NCBI GenBank assembly: GCA_029207755.1
Contig: JARCOQ010000008.1
Coordinates: 26,649,021-26,713,020 of the forward strand
Origin: Chamaea fasciata
Taxonomy: Eukaryota; Chordata; Aves; Passeriformes; Sylviidae
Length of the DNA stretch: 64,000 bases
Direction of reading: 5' to 3'
Below are positions 1-14,010 of this stretch, in pieces. A program made the translations under genes and the position numbers. The notes under the pieces were generated by a model. The model had not been told where the DNA came from. It worked only from the letters and a program-made list of their open reading frames with translations, and made no database searches. Position 1 is the first letter of the stretch, and each line of letters starts with the position of its first letter.

Positions 1-2275
1 TAACCAAGCAACAAGAGATGCAACAAATAGCTCCTTTCATTATCTCACTACTATTCTCAATTAAGCATCCTCTCACAGGACTGGTCTTTCGGCTTAAAAC
101 CACAAGCAGAAAATAAGAACACATAAAGATGAAAGCGGCTGAAAATCTTGCGGGGAAAAAAAGGTATCTTGAGTTACCAATCGATAGAGAAATTCCTTTC
201 TGTGTAGATTTTGACAGAATTAGCAAAAATAAATGCCTCTGGGAGGGCCACCCACCGTACTGGGTCACTTAAAACTAATAAAACTTAAAAACTAATAACT
301 TTTATTTCAGAAATTGACCCCAAAATTTCTCCTGTAGAGGATGGGTACATGGTTGACTGCACTTTTCCTCACTTTCTAGCTTTCTCTCTCCCTACATACC
401 CATATGGCCAACAGCCCTTAGCAATTTTTGTCTAAAATTCTGCCTATAGCGAAGTTAACATTCAGGCACAAAGCCCCAGGCTCTTTACACTCTTAAGTGT
501 TTCAGCTTCAGTATTCTTTTCCTAAATTGCTATGTTCTAGAGGCAAGGAGTGAAAGCAGCCATTTCAGCCACTTCATATGCAGACTGATCACATGTTTCC
601 GCCTGTAACTTTTTTACAAAATGTAATCTCTGCTCAATAAGTGGTTAAAGTGAACTGTTCAGTCCATGTGCCCTCAGTACCTCAATACCAGGTTCACTAA
701 CAATAGTGACCATGCACTTGTTTCTCAGGCTCATGCAGGGACACAAGCAGAAATGGCTGGAGAGGCCATCTTTCCAGAGAGCCCAACAGCAAGAGACAGA
801 GGTGGCCAAGGCACTTCTTGATCCTTTTGGCACTGGGAGAGTCCAAAGAGTATCCCAAAACTTGGGCACTTAGAGCACATTTAATATTGCTGTCAGTGCT
901 TGGTGTTTGGGTGATTGGGAAGGGATATTATATTTAAGGGTAATAGAGCCATGAATAAACATCCAACAAAAGACCAATCCATGACCATAATCTTGAGAAG
1001 AACTACACAGAAGTGTCAGAGGTGTCCTGGTTAATGCTGCACCATGCTGTGCAACTGGATATGTGTTAATAGATAAAGTCACAGCAAGAGTGCTCCAGAA
1101 GTCAGAGCATTTCAGGGTTTTTACTTGTTTTTTTAGAGAAGCTTTATTTGTTTCTTGTCATAAGGGGCTTCTTGTAACAGCTTGACACACCAATTTTTAG
1201 TATATTTGGAACTGCTTTGTTATACTATAATGCCTCTTTCACAGGGCTCTGTCAGTGGAAAGCCACTTCATGTTGTGGAGGTAATGGGTAGGGAGTAGAA
1301 AACTGTCTTGTTGCAAAGAGAGTTTGGCCTTTGCCTATAGTCTCGGGGAAGGCTTGCAGAGCTATATGTTGCTTTATGTGTTTTGTTACCAATGAGTTAG
1401 AATGAGAGCATCAAATACATCCAGCATCTGAACAGCTGCACTAATTTCTGTGACCATGGCTTTCTGCAAAAAATGTAGATCCAAGGAGCAAGAAGAGAAG
1501 GGCTTTTTGATTGCAGAACCTGAGCAATGCTCAAGTAACAAACTCAGCATGATCTCAAAATTCATTTCAGCTGTCTGAGTGTACTTACTTCAAATTAGGA
1601 ATGTACATGGCTGTCTATGTCCAGTCTTCGACATATTTCTTATAATCAAAGTCAACAATTTCAGTATTTCTGTAACATAATTATTTCCCTGAGGAGATTT
1701 CCAAGCACCAGGGAGTCTCTGGAGAAAGTCCCAGCTCTAAAAATTGACTAAGTGGACAAGTTGGTCCAAGCCTTGCCAAAAGCTCAGATCCTGGAAGGCT
1801 ACATTAATAGCACCGGGAACTGATGTCATCAGCACCTCAGTTCACATATTACAGTGTCCTCCAAAAGTGTCACAGATCCTGCACCGAATTTTCCATTTCT
1901 CACCTGTCAAAAGTCACAAGGGCTGAGCAGCAACATAAAGGGAAAATGAATATATAACAGAGTTGATCTTAAAAAAAGATACTCAATGGAGCAGAGATAA
2001 CTTGTGTTGAGAGAAAAACCAAGTCTTAAAATATACTCAGCATGCCTAGGACCACTATTTTCCACACCAGCAATAACTGAAAAACTTGGCAGCAGCATTG
2101 TGGGTCCATCTTTTCCAGTAGTGCAGCCAAATGATGCTCATCTATGAGAAACAATTTAGGAATAATGTAATCATCCTGCCAGTGTGATTTACTACAGATT
2201 CCATTGACCCAAAGGTCATTGTAATTCCTCAAGCACAGATAACCTGGTATTATTCCATGGCCAAAAAACCATTTT
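1..2275. other. Noncoding stretch, no gene seen
   Basis: AT-rich sequence with stops in all frames. The open frames are at most about 75 codons and look like chance. I saw no recognisable repeat family, splice-bounded coding segment or RNA gene. Confidence 0.7.
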
Positions 2276-2310
2276 TATATATATCTTTATATGTATATAT
2301 ATATATATAA
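2276..2310. repeat. Imperfect (TA)n microsatellite
   Basis: Alternating TA steps interrupted by CTT and TG. It is short and low-complexity, with no sign that it belongs to a transposon. Confidence 0.9.
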
Positions 2311-5300
2311 AAGCCCTTTATTTACTGTAACAATAAACTATAGTGATCTGATCAGGCATCACTGCCTCAGCAGAGGCCGTCTGACTCCATAAAAATACAT
2401 TAAATCATTGTTGCTAGGATTATGAATAACAGCTTATGGGAGTTCTCAAGAAAGTCCTATAACCATTTGAAATGAAGCAAGAACTGTGTGTATGCTATTC
2501 TCCTTCCTCCAAGAAAAACTTTTAATTTATAAAAGCAGTGCATTGTTCAATATCCATTGCGTTTTCTTCATTAACTCCAAGGTTTGCTTCATTTCATTTT
2601 TCCACCAAAGGGGAAGAATATATTGAGCTGTCAGTGATGTTATCTGTGAAGAGAGGCTGAGGATTTCATATATTGAATCTTAGCTTTACAAATAGTCAAG
2701 TAATAGGAAAGGCTTTGCAATAAAACACAGGTAAAAATAAGCTTGCAAAAGTCAAAGGGAAAAGAAAAGTCTAAATTGTTTATATAATCAGTTATACTCC
2801 CCTGAGTTGTTGATCTGTCTCTTCCTATTGAAAATTTTCTCTTGTATATTCCAGAGTTGGTAAACCAGTATTTGGAAACAGCTCCAGAAAAAAGAGTATC
2901 TCAATTGCTTCACAGGTATTGTGACCCAGCTCTTATCCATGTAGGAGGAAGCTCAGATGTGTACATACATGCACATACTCTCTGATCTGCTTTGGTCTTG
3001 GAAAACTGAAGAAAGATCTGAGCAATATTGACTGGGTAAGATCACAGAGAGTGAAAGGAGGTTTCCTTTCACAAAAGTTGGGCCTTGTTAATTTCATTCG
3101 ATCCTGAACCATTTGACAGGGAAAAAACCTGCAATGCAAAAAAAAAAAGAGATATTGTTGCAGACAGGCTAGGAGTGAGAAGAGATTGGAATCTTTTCCA
3201 TGAAAAAGGCAATTGAACAAGATTGAGTGAGTGGGAGAAGTCTGATGCTGGGATGTGGGGGAGCACCTGGAGAGGCTGGAGGAACTTTAGAAGTCTTGGA
3301 AATTTATCATTATGGAGGGATTAGCAAAAACATTTAAGAAGATAGAGAGGATTTAGATGACAAGAAGGACTGAAATGAAGTCAGAAAGACATTTGAGACT
3401 TTGGGAATAGCCATTTCGACACAATAAAAAAAGAAAGATTGAATTTATAAAAATAAACCACTTACATGGAAATAACTGAGGCAGAAATCAGGCAGCAACA
3501 GGAGCTGGAGGCAGTGTGGGAGTGAGATTGACAAGTGGCTTTGTGGAGAATGGCCATTGAGTAAAATATTTTGAGATGATGAAGAGCCATAAAAAGGATT
3601 GAGGAACGTGAATGGAGGTGTCAAACACCATGGGAATGGGAGAATAACAGACTAGTGCAATGACCAATCCACAGGTGACTTTGGAGCCTGTGCCACTTCT
3701 GAAAACTTCAGGTTATATAATAAAACACCTTGATATATTAAATTTTAACACAGGACACTCAGGAACGCAGCCTCACTTAAGTAAATGCAATGTGTTCCCA
3801 AGCAAATGCTTTCCAAATTCCACCCCAACTGTCTTCAACTCTTGGGATAAATGCTGAGGCACACCACAAAAATAGTGCAGACTGAGATAGGAATATTACA
3901 GGTCTACCAAACCTTTGCCTGCCAAACTGACTAGAGAATCAATATAAAAATAGATGAAATTGCATTTATTTATATGCCCCATGTATTTGTTTCACACATA
4001 GTCCCCCAGCAGTTTTGTCTTCTCTCTAATTCTCTCTTTCCTTTCTCTTAAATCTAATTTTCTTTGCAGCAGTTCAGCTCTAGATGCTACAGATTGTTGT
4101 TTGTTTGCTTGTTTGTTTAGTGAATAATCATCCAAAACCTCTAGAGCATATCCTTTTCTAATCTAATGTGAAATGTTAAAAGCTGCTTACCAGCAAATTA
4201 GGTCTTTCCAAATTATGTGCACACTAGATCCTACAAGTCAAATAAAATTAAACTGAAGTTTGGTTTCCACTTTGGTAGAGATAACTTAGAAACTGGCCCT
4301 GGGGCACACAGTCAACTAACTGGCTGTCTGGCTTAATAGCACAAAGCACATACTGTAATTATGCCCATCATTTCCTCTTAACCACTCATTGCTGCAAAAT
4401 TAACACTTCAGAGATGTTTACCTGTTTTTTCAGGGATAAGATACACCATTAGATTCTACTGGCCAAACAGAACTGCAAGTCACAGCTTACAGCACACTGC
4501 TTTTCAGGAACATGCTTGAGGTGTTGGAGAGCTAAACATCATTCAACATGAATGACAATAGCACCGAATTCTTCTGCCTCCCCATGCTGCATTTTTCAAC
4601 TCACTCTGAACTTCCTTTGGAGTATCCTGCTTATTTGCACAACGGTGTGTTAGAATAAGACCTTGTAAAGAATTTCATGGTTCAGACATTGCCTGAGAAA
4701 GATTTACCTGCTGCTTTGATTACAAATTACTTTTTATTCCAAAGTCTGGGTTTCTCTGTCTCACAATCACAGCCTTTGTGATGGAAATGCATCAGGAGAA
4801 AAAACTGTCCCATCCTTAGAGGGTAAAACCCCACCTCTGCTGAAATCAAGGGCTGTTTTGACCCCGTGCAGCCTGTACAAATTAAATGCAGGGAGAAAAG
4901 TAGTGGGGCAGGTTAGAAAAGGGAGTTTCCTCACTTTGAAAAGCAGCCTGCCTGTTTCTCATCGTTCACTCCAGACCAGAAACCTGCCACAATGCAACTA
5001 GAAACTATTTCAGAACTAAAAAATGTGAGAGAAATATGAAGAGCAGGACAGTGCAGTTTTGTTATTAGTGGTGCCAAGCGGTCAATAAACTCATCTTTCT
5101 CAATACCACTACATGAATTCAAGCAATTATCCTGATCTGAATCTCACTGAGCTTCTGGTTCTCACGGCTTTGGATCAAGTCCACAGTGTGTGTTACCACC
5201 AGCACATGTAGCTGTAACACAAGTATTTCTTTAGTTTATGCAGGTTTTGTAGAACAAGTGAGTGCCACTAATCGGCCAAGGGGATTTCACAAGGACAGAG

Positions 5301-5661
5301 CAAATCCACATGACATGCCTTTTCAAAGGACCAGCATGTTATCTATAAAAAATTCTTAAATTATTTCTAATAGTTGAGTTCCTTCAAACTAGATTGTCAA
5401 AATACACCTAAAATGCACCTGTGAGGCTGAAGCTATTCATAAATCATAATAAATATTTTTAGGTGGAAAAATGTTTTGAAGTGTGACATTTGTAAAATTA
5501 TAGAGGAGAGTTTCAGAATAGAAGCAGCTCCATTTAGGTTACATCTGAAGGGATTTTTAAAAAAAATAATTAATTTATGAGAGAAAAATCAGTTCAGATT
5601 AACTAAATTTTAATATGAGAGGTTTTTCTGTTTGGTGAGGCTTTTTTGTTTTAGTTTGAGG
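2311..5661. other. Noncoding stretch, no gene seen
   Basis: Only short chance ORFs (up to 95 codons, minus strand near 2933-3220). A small TTTG-type run lies at 4096-4119. A minus-strand donor-like GCAG|GTAAAT ends at 4708, but I found no convincing acceptor with it. Confidence 0.65.
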
Positions 5662-5698
5662 TTTTTCTTTCTTTCTTTCTTTCTTTTCTTTTCTTCTT
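5662..5698. repeat. (CTTT)n pyrimidine microsatellite
   Basis: Repeated CTTT units degrade into TTTTC units. It is a pure pyrimidine tract on the plus strand. Confidence 0.9.
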
Positions 5699-8600
5699 AG
5701 TTTGCCCAGGAGCCCATGAGTTTTACTGCTTGAATCCTAGGAGAAATGCCATTTTTATAAACAATGTGTTACCAGAATATATGCCTAATAAAGCGATGTG
5801 GTTTCATGATATACTTTTAAGACTGCTAGCCTTGTCAGTGATTAATTCAGCCTCTCTGAAGTGGAATGCAAAGCAGAATATCAAGGAAGATGGATAGTAA
5901 TCAATCAATATTGTAAATCACTACTAAAATCCACAGACAGCACAAATGTAGAATAACAGAAACACCTTTATATGGAATTCATGTCAAAGCAGCATTGCTC
6001 TGGCACCCTGGGGTTCAATTATATCTACAGTGGCTCTGTATAGGATTAGTCTCTCGTCTCTAGGAGGATGGAGTGAATGGGAGAGGAGAAGGAGAATGTC
6101 ATCCAGAATTGCCAAACCTTGGATGAAAAATGTAAGTGTGAGCATTCTTTCTGGAACTTTAAAGTGAGTTTAATTCAAATGAAACAATCCTATAAATAAT
6201 ACCTTGCAGCTGACTTTGAAATGCTTGCACTGGCGCTACTGAATTCTACAGCTGCAAACTTTCATTCCCATCATAAATGACATGCCATAATTATATTTTT
6301 TTCAAAGTTCTCTATATATGTTGATTTTTTTTTTAATTTCTCTTTCATTAATAGCTTTTTTCTTCTATGGCAAGATAAGGTGATCTGAAAAATGCCCACT
6401 GGCTTATTCAGTGACCCTGTTTTTATGATGTGACAATACCAATAATAAAAACTAATTTCCTCCTCTGATTTCCTCATACATACAAAGCAAAGATTACTTC
6501 TGACTGTACTTGAAAGCTATTGAGAATGCAAAGGCCATCAAATAACTGGTCTAAAACACATGCATATTTTTTCATCTTCTCTTTAAAAGCTCACTTTTTA
6601 ATCCAATAACAATCACAAACAGCAAACTGAGTCACGGGTGGTTTAGGTTCCCCTGTTGTGGTATGTCACCACTGTAATTGATTGCCAGTTAACTTGTGTT
6701 AGCCAGCCAGTTCAGTAAGCCACAAACATTCATCTCTGGGAATAAATGTTTGCAGACTGCCTATACTAGCATTTACAAATGCATTATCTAACTAGAGTTA
6801 ATTCCAGCCATCCTTTAACAAAATTAAATCTAGTACAGAGAAGAGCTCTGTTATCACTTCTCCTTGTGCCTCTGCTTCTTGGAATGTTTAGATGTGTTAT
6901 TTGCTACTGACAGTATTGCATTACGGACTCTCACACTGCGGCTCCCCTGGAGATGGCCTTGTCTGTCTTTCCTCCTTGAGTATTTTGGCTTCCATGACTG
7001 TTTTTTTTCTCTGTGATACCTCCTGAGAGCCCTTCCTGAGCCCATGTGTGGGTCGGCTGTCTGGCACAAGTCTCTGTTTAGCAATAGGGGTGGTCTGCTC
7101 CTCTTCATGGTGTATGTACACACCTTGATGTACACCAGCAGCAGACAGAGGGCTGTGGAATTATTTGATGGACTGTTTCTATATCCCTAAATGTACCTCT
7201 CCAAAGTGAGGGTTAAGAAAGGGCATGCAGACACAAGAAATGGTTCTTTCTCCAGAAAAATTATGAAATGTCCAGCGGACATGGCAGGAAGGCCTGGGAG
7301 AAAAGACCACATATCCTGTGGTCCTCGTTTTTTGCTATTGAAGGAAGATAGAAAAATGGGAGAGATAAGGGAAGTAATAGGGTAATGGCAGGAAACCATC
7401 AGGAAAAATAGAAGGAAGGGCAGATTAAGTCAGGATGGTAGCCACGTACATTTTCCAATGGATGTGAGAAGTGGTGCTCATGCTTTTGTGCTTTTGCTGC
7501 CATCTTCCAAGGCTGTTAAGCATTGAGGGAGGTAGTAACATGTAGTAGTAATATGTGGTAATAAAAAGGTCATAATAAGTAGTCTTACATGGAGTTGAAA
7601 AAGGTTTCACCCCCAAGTTCACTGTGAGTATCCCAAAGAAGCTGTGGAGATCTGTGCTTTAAAGCCAAGACACGTTTACCACTGAACCTCTGTGTGAAAG
7701 GATAGGTTATGAAAAGCAGCACTACACAAGAAAACACCTTTAGGAATGAGCAAAGAGAACTCAGTGATTCGGGGAGAGGTGGTAAGCCAGGATTGTACCT
7801 GTATAAACACGTAGTTTGAATGTGTTTACAGCCCCTTAAAGCAGCATTTGGCTTCTCTTCACTAAAATGCCTCCAGACAGCCCCAGGGCTGCTTAGGTAG
7901 GGACATAAACTGTTTGTGATGCTGAGGGTCCCACTGACAAATTGCCAGGAGGCTGAGTCACACTTAATTTGCATATAAATTGCAACCATTTTTATCAAAT
8001 ATAAATGCACGCAATCATAATAGAGCATTTGCTTATTCTTCCTTCTCCTTTGAGAGATGAATACAAATTGTTTGCCTTTAAGTTTAATATTAAATAGCTG
8101 CACCATCTCAACATTGCAGAAAATGGAGGAGGAGGAGAAGACGTTTTGCAGCAGAACCTAACCTAGGATCCTGGCAAACCAGATCTGACCAAGCATAGGT
8201 TTAGTGAATATTTACATGAACCATTTGATACCTTCCGACCAGCCAAAGGTGAACGATTTCAGCCACATTAGCTGCACAACTACCAGAAAGTTCAGACCAG
8301 ATGCAACCTTAATAGTACGTAAGATTTATACTTAACTCAAGCCTGATTACTACGGCAATTAGGGTTCCTGCAGTTCTGGATTGAAAGGTTTAAGATAATT
8401 TACCCAAGGAAAATTCTGGTAGTGGGGGTGTTGGCTCTGTTAATATCACTAGACTTGTAGTCACCGTTTTAGATAATGGGATAAACACATTGCTTAAGAC
8501 ATAAAATTACGCTGTCCCAGATTCCTAGAAAACAATGCCCTGAACTTCTCCTGTCCTTCCTGTGCCTGCTGACCGAGGTATGCGAAGTGTGAAAACATTA

Positions 8601-11600
8601 ATGCCTAACACTTTTACCACTGTTCAGAACTGATTTCATTCACATTGCAAACACTGTGTCTACTCTTAGCCAGATAGTGTAGTCTGTGGGGTTTAGTCCT
8701 CTTTATGTTTGACAGTGACACAGGTTAAAAATACTGCTATTAGCTTCTAATCATGTGTAGTGATAATAATTCCTTCTTATAAAGTGCCAAGGCTGTAAAG
8801 AAACAGAAGGAAACCCAACTGGCATGAGGCCTGCAGCAAGAAATCACCATTATAAGGCCAGAGGGAAGGATGCTGATGAGTAGCACGTGAAGCCTGCGCA
8901 AAGAGAACAAGGCAGAAGGTACTACAGCTAGGCGGTAAGAAAAATGTTGTATTCATGAGCCTAAGCCAGAGAAAGTTTTGATTTGTGCCTAGGAAACATG
9001 GAATTAGCTGAATGCACATTGGCAGCTACCAAGATTCTCTCTGTGTAGTGGATGAATTTATACAGCCTCATCTTTGCCTCCTCCCATTGTCATGGAGCAG
9101 CCAACAGACAAGTTTACCTTTTTGATACCGAGTTATCTTTCACAGTTTGGAGGAATCTCTTTGTCTCTTTCCTTTTAGCTTACAGCTAACATTTCCTTCT
9201 CCCTCGTGAGGAAATCACTATACATGTGGTTTCTTTTTCTTCACAGCCAGTGCTGTGGAGATACCAAGGGCTAAATTTAGATCTGATCAGTGTGTCCTAG
9301 CAGACCCTTCCAAACTGCACTAACAGCTTCCCAAGGTTCGTGGAAAGCCTTTTTTTTCCCCACTGGCAACAATGGAAGAAACTACAGACAAATTGCTACC
9401 AGTATTGTATGCAGAGCATGAATTCATGTACACAGAGCTCCAGAGAGCTCACCCTCTACTGAAGTGTCTTTCCCCACCCTCCTCCAATAAAACAGTGACC
9501 AAAAGGAGAAGAAGAAATTTAGGTTCGACAGTCCAAGCACAACCTCCCCCATTGTCATCTCCAACTCTGGCAATGTGGTGAAATCAAATGTTCATACAGA
9601 CATACAGCCTGAGGTGTAGATGCTGCCAAATTCGAGTCCCACATGCAAATTTCTTTGCCAACTTCTAAATACCTAAGGATATTCATGGCATAGAACCTGT
9701 CTTCCTTCTTTCCTGGATTACCATATCAATTGTCACAGCTGGGGATTTGGTAAAAGGTACATGTGTTTTCTGGATAACATAAAATTTAAAATGTCTCTCG
9801 GAGGACATTCTTTGAACCTGCTTTGTAGCCTTTAGCTCATTTCTTGCTTATTGTGCAGCAATTTATATCAAAACTAGTAGTCGAAGATGGGTTGCTGTGA
9901 TTTACATGCTGCTGGCAGTGCAAAAGGGCTTCAATATATAAATGAGAATAAAGTCAGGTATTTCAAGCACCTGCTGGAGAATCAGCATTGCAAGACAGTG
10001 TTTCTAGCTGTGGCTTCGTCTCACCAGGGAGAAATAGATGCCATAGGCAAAAGAACGTGAGAAAAAAACACCAGGAAGGGAGAAAGTTTGCTGCTCTCCT
10101 CTTTCCAAAATGGTGGGATTTAATATCCTCTGAACACCACAAAGTTTTTTGCTTGTTACACATTTACACATTGAATTGTTTTGGCCTTTGGTATCACTAT
10201 AAATAGCATGACTAAATGGTACTCTGCCCCTCAAGTAATAGTGATCAATACATACAGCAATGGCCAGCAGTGTGACTTTTCATCATTCCAGAGCTGCTCT
10301 CTAAAACGTCTAGACATTTATAATTGCAACTTGTTGCTACATAAATAGTAAATTAGCGCTAAGGCTAGGAAAGAAAATGTTATTTACAGCAGAAAGGTCA
10401 TTCCTTCAAAAGGGGTCTTCTGTCATACATCTGTCCTAAGAAAATTTGTTACATGCAATTTGTACATTGCTAAATTATGTCAACAGTTGTGGAGCCTATT
10501 ATAAAAAGTTTTAAAACCAGCAGCAAAAACATTAATTACACAAAATGTCTAAATGGAGAATTGAACTGGGAGTATTATCAAGAGAAAAAAAAATTAGTCT
10601 TTAACTACAAATAAGTTGAACTACGTGTGTCAAGAAGTCAAATGTACCCAATAGGCAAAAGAAAATCCCAGAGAAGGACTCTTTCGGGTCTGGCTTTATT
10701 TTTTTTGTCTGGTCTCTATGCCAAGGCTGACAGCCCACTCTGAGTCACTTGCTGACACAGATAAGGAGGAGAATCTTACATGAACCCCAACCATCACCAG
10801 CTACAGTGATGCTTGCATCCTCAGGCAGAGCTGCTTAGATTGATGATGCCTTTTACTCACTGCAGTAAAGCCTCCAGGCAAGGACAAGCCCTAAGCCCCA
10901 TCAGCTGTGGGACATCACACAGCCCCATCATCCTGGTTTGACAGGAGCCAGCAGCAAGAGACCTCTGGCAAACCTGCACTCTACCCTCTGGATGACCTCA
11001 CTGCCATGCCTTCTCCTCATCAGACCTTGAGGGGCTTCATGTCTCAAGGTATTTGCACAGGGAGGTTGTAGAGACCCTCTGCTGTGGCTGACACCTTTCT
11101 TGGGTGGCTTTTTACAGTGAAGGGGCCTTTTCATCTTCAGGTGGGTGGAGCTGCACTCCCCCTTTTAATGCTGATAAAACCCCCAGGACCTGTCCATTTC
11201 ATCTCTCCACCCTTTGGTACATCAGTACAAAATGAGACCTCACTGGCTTTCTTACCCCAGGGTTAAGATATTGAGTCCAGTGAAATCAATAAATACCAGC
11301 TGCTGAGGGCAGCACATATGCTCTTTCCCCTTCTGGGGAGTAAGAAATGCTACTCTTTATTGTTCAAACTAAACAATATCCCAGGCACTAATCTCATTTC
11401 TTAATGACACCACTATAACCTCATATTACTTTATCACTTGGGAATTTGACACTGTAACATTTTATAGTATGCTTCCCTAAGTCTAGAAAAAATTAAGCCT
11501 TTCTTATTGTCCATTTGTGAAAAATTTCTTAATCCTGAAAAGAATATGAGAGCCTCTTTTTCTCCATAGTAGATAATGCATAAATATTTTAAGTAAGTAG

Positions 11601-12236
11601 ACTGGATGATAGCCGTAAACTTTCAGTAAAAAATAGTTCACCCAAATAAAAAACATGGCATAAGGGGTATTAACAATATATAAACTACCTTTATTTTTTT
11701 CAAGTAATTTTAGTTAAGAATAAGTTAACTAAAGTTAACAATACAAAATAATGATGAAAGCTAAATCAATGCAAATTTGCTGTCCTTAGAATTCTTTTTT
11801 TTTTATTCTGATAGCTATACGTTTTGGTTGCTATTCTAAAGTATGTAGAATCTGGTTTTTTCAAGCAAATATTGTCCAAGTGATACAATATTTCAGGTAG
11901 AGCTTTTTGATAGCCTTGGGTTTTGACTATTTCAACACATCACTAGTAAATAATTAAACATGAAAAATTGAACTTAGTAAATGCTCTAGTGAGAAGATGG
12001 CACATATTCCCTCAAAGGCCTTAACTGTTTGACCAGTTAAGCAAGCAGAAATAAAATCTTCACAGCCTATTGCAAAACTTGCTGCAGTCAGTAGAAACAG
12101 ATCTATTAACATCAAAGGGGTTTAGGTTATCTCATTACTGAATAAGTGTTTGTATTATTACAATGGTCAGGGAGAAAGGGAATTTGTTGTTACTGATAGG
12201 ACAGCAATTCAGCCATCTCCTTTGTTTTTCCTGCAG
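5699..12236. other. Noncoding stretch, no gene seen
   Basis: The longest frame is 173 codons on the minus strand (7585-8106), with no recognisable domain. A basic minus-strand frame at 6854-7186 ends in a Lys/Arg-rich tail but matches no family I know. A 57-bp segment at 8521-8577 has an acceptor-like GTCCCAG before it and GAG|GTATG after it. None rises clearly above chance. Confidence 0.6.
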
Positions 12237-12300
12237 GATGCATTCCCTTTGGCTGTATGGGTGTTGAGAGGCACAAGGGCTTCTCAAAGACTCAGGATAG
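12237..12300 (+). other. Candidate internal exon (64 bp), function unknown
   Basis: A pyrimidine-rich acceptor (TTTGTTTTTCCTGCAG) sits directly before it, and GGATAG|GTAAGT, a near-ideal donor, sits directly after. A branch-point-like TACTGAT lies about 40 bases upstream of the acceptor. Two of three frames are open; one begins CIPFGCMGVERHKGF. I recognise no protein. Strong donors of this type are about as common in the window as chance predicts, so this may be a cryptic exon or part of an unannotated long noncoding RNA. The only possible plus-strand partner I noticed with similar quality is 63749-63795, whose frames are all open. Confidence 0.25.
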
Positions 12301-14010
12301 GTAAGTTTTGATTTCTTTTCTTTTTCTTTCCTATGAAAATGGAGGATACTCTTCTGTGATATAACCTGGCCATGTGTTTTATTGCCTGCTATCTAGAAAA
12401 AGCATCAAATGAGAGTTTAACTCCAGGAATTTAAATGTACAAAATTTCTGTGGATGGAAGAAAAGATGTTACTCCACCATGTACAAAGTCTATGAGAGAG
12501 CAGGCTACAGTCACATCATCTATGTTTCATGTCCAAGTGACAGATCACAGCTGCTCCTGTTGCACCTGGGGAAGGCTGACTTGGCTGTGCTGAGCTGCAC
12601 AACTCCAGGCTCCACGAGTGACCCAGCAAACACACCTAAAGTCAGGGGCTGTGAAAGTCCACTTACACATCCATCCATCCACCTCACTGTCACTTTGCTT
12701 CAGCACCCCACAGAAAGGTCCTCAAAAGCCCTGTGCAGTATGAAAGCATTCACTTTTGCGAATAAAACCCAAACATCTTCTAGCTTTGGTGCAGTTTCTT
12801 AGATAAAATTCCCGCAATCATCTTTTTTGGCTACTCTGCTTTTTGTTGTTTCCTAGTCTGAAATGTCTGATCATGACTGTGAGCTGTTTATCAGTTCACA
12901 TATCTGTGCTCCTCTTCAGCCACAGGTACATGCAGCAGTAGTTTTATCTTTGCCCTCCTTCTGTTACCACCAAAATCGACAAATTTGCTTTGACTTATTG
13001 TAGTAAGAACCTATTGACTTCCCAAGAAAGGTACTCTCCACCTTGTGCTTGACTCAGTGCATTGCGCTGAAAAACTGAAAAAAAAAAATGAACAGTTTCC
13101 CTTAAAAAAGAAAATTGAAAGACCTTTTTCAAAAAAGCAAAGGAAAAGTCCCTTAATGGACTTAGACTGCATTAAAGCTGCTATAAAATACCATACAGCT
13201 TATTATATTACTCCTGCCATTTTTATTGAGTAAGCAAAAATATCCCAAACAAAAAGCTTCTAAAATCTCTTAAAATCTATTTTAATGCCACCTGAGTTAA
13301 CATTTAAGCCATTTTTAAAATTTTCTATCTGTTTTTCTTCCTTTCTTTTTAATTCATTTCTGTATTACTATGTCACATGTTAGGAGCAACAGTTTCTATA
13401 CAAGGTGACGGCCACACAGCTTATCAGTTTCTCAGTTAGTGATGCCATGACATATCAGAGAAGTAAAAATATAACAAATCAGTTCAGTGCCATTGATATT
13501 GGTAGCAGCAAAGACTTTAAATGCATGAGTCAGTATTACACCAGCTGAAAGATCACACCTTGGATATATCAGGTATCACAGCAGGAAAACGAGCCAGTAA
13601 GTAATCAGGTGACAGGTTTTGGGGTATTTTTAACAGTGACCTCGCAAGAGCTGGGAACCAGCTGAACGTGTATGTCACTGTAGGAACAACACACACACAG
13701 ACACAAACACCCTCATGCTAAGCACAAAATAGAGTGTCAGGATTCCCTTTTCCTCCAAGCCAGGTTGATTCAGTAGGTAGGTTTGGGGGGATGATTGCTT
13801 GGATTATCTCTCAATGCCCCATTCAACTTTTAATAGCAGGTATAAAAATTTTATCTGATTTTCTACTTTACTCTTTTGAAATATTAACCATTGATAAATT
13901 ATTAAACAAAATATAAAGTGGTACAAATGTACATAGATTTCATAAAGAAGTCTGCTCAGGCAGGCTACATAATGGGACAGCTTCTGTCACCCAAACAGGC
14001 CAGAAATCAG
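12301..14010. other. Noncoding stretch with short simple repeats
   Basis: No gene seen. It contains an ATCC run near 12665 and a short CA-rich tract at 13688-13710. The 107-codon plus-strand frame at 12479-12802 has no recognisable features. Confidence 0.65.

Noticed and set aside
6854..7186. Basic C-terminal-like minus-strand frame ending in Ser/Lys-rich residues
   Set aside because: It resembles the tail of a secreted basic protein, but I could not place it in any family and the upstream acceptor-like sequence is weak.
7585..8106. 173-codon minus-strand frame
   Set aside because: No domain, signal or splice context recognised, and its length is near the chance maximum for this window.
8521..8577. 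57-bp segment with GTCCCAG before and CGAG|GTATG after, open in one frame
   Set aside because: Short length makes one open frame unsurprising, and the splice sites are only moderate.
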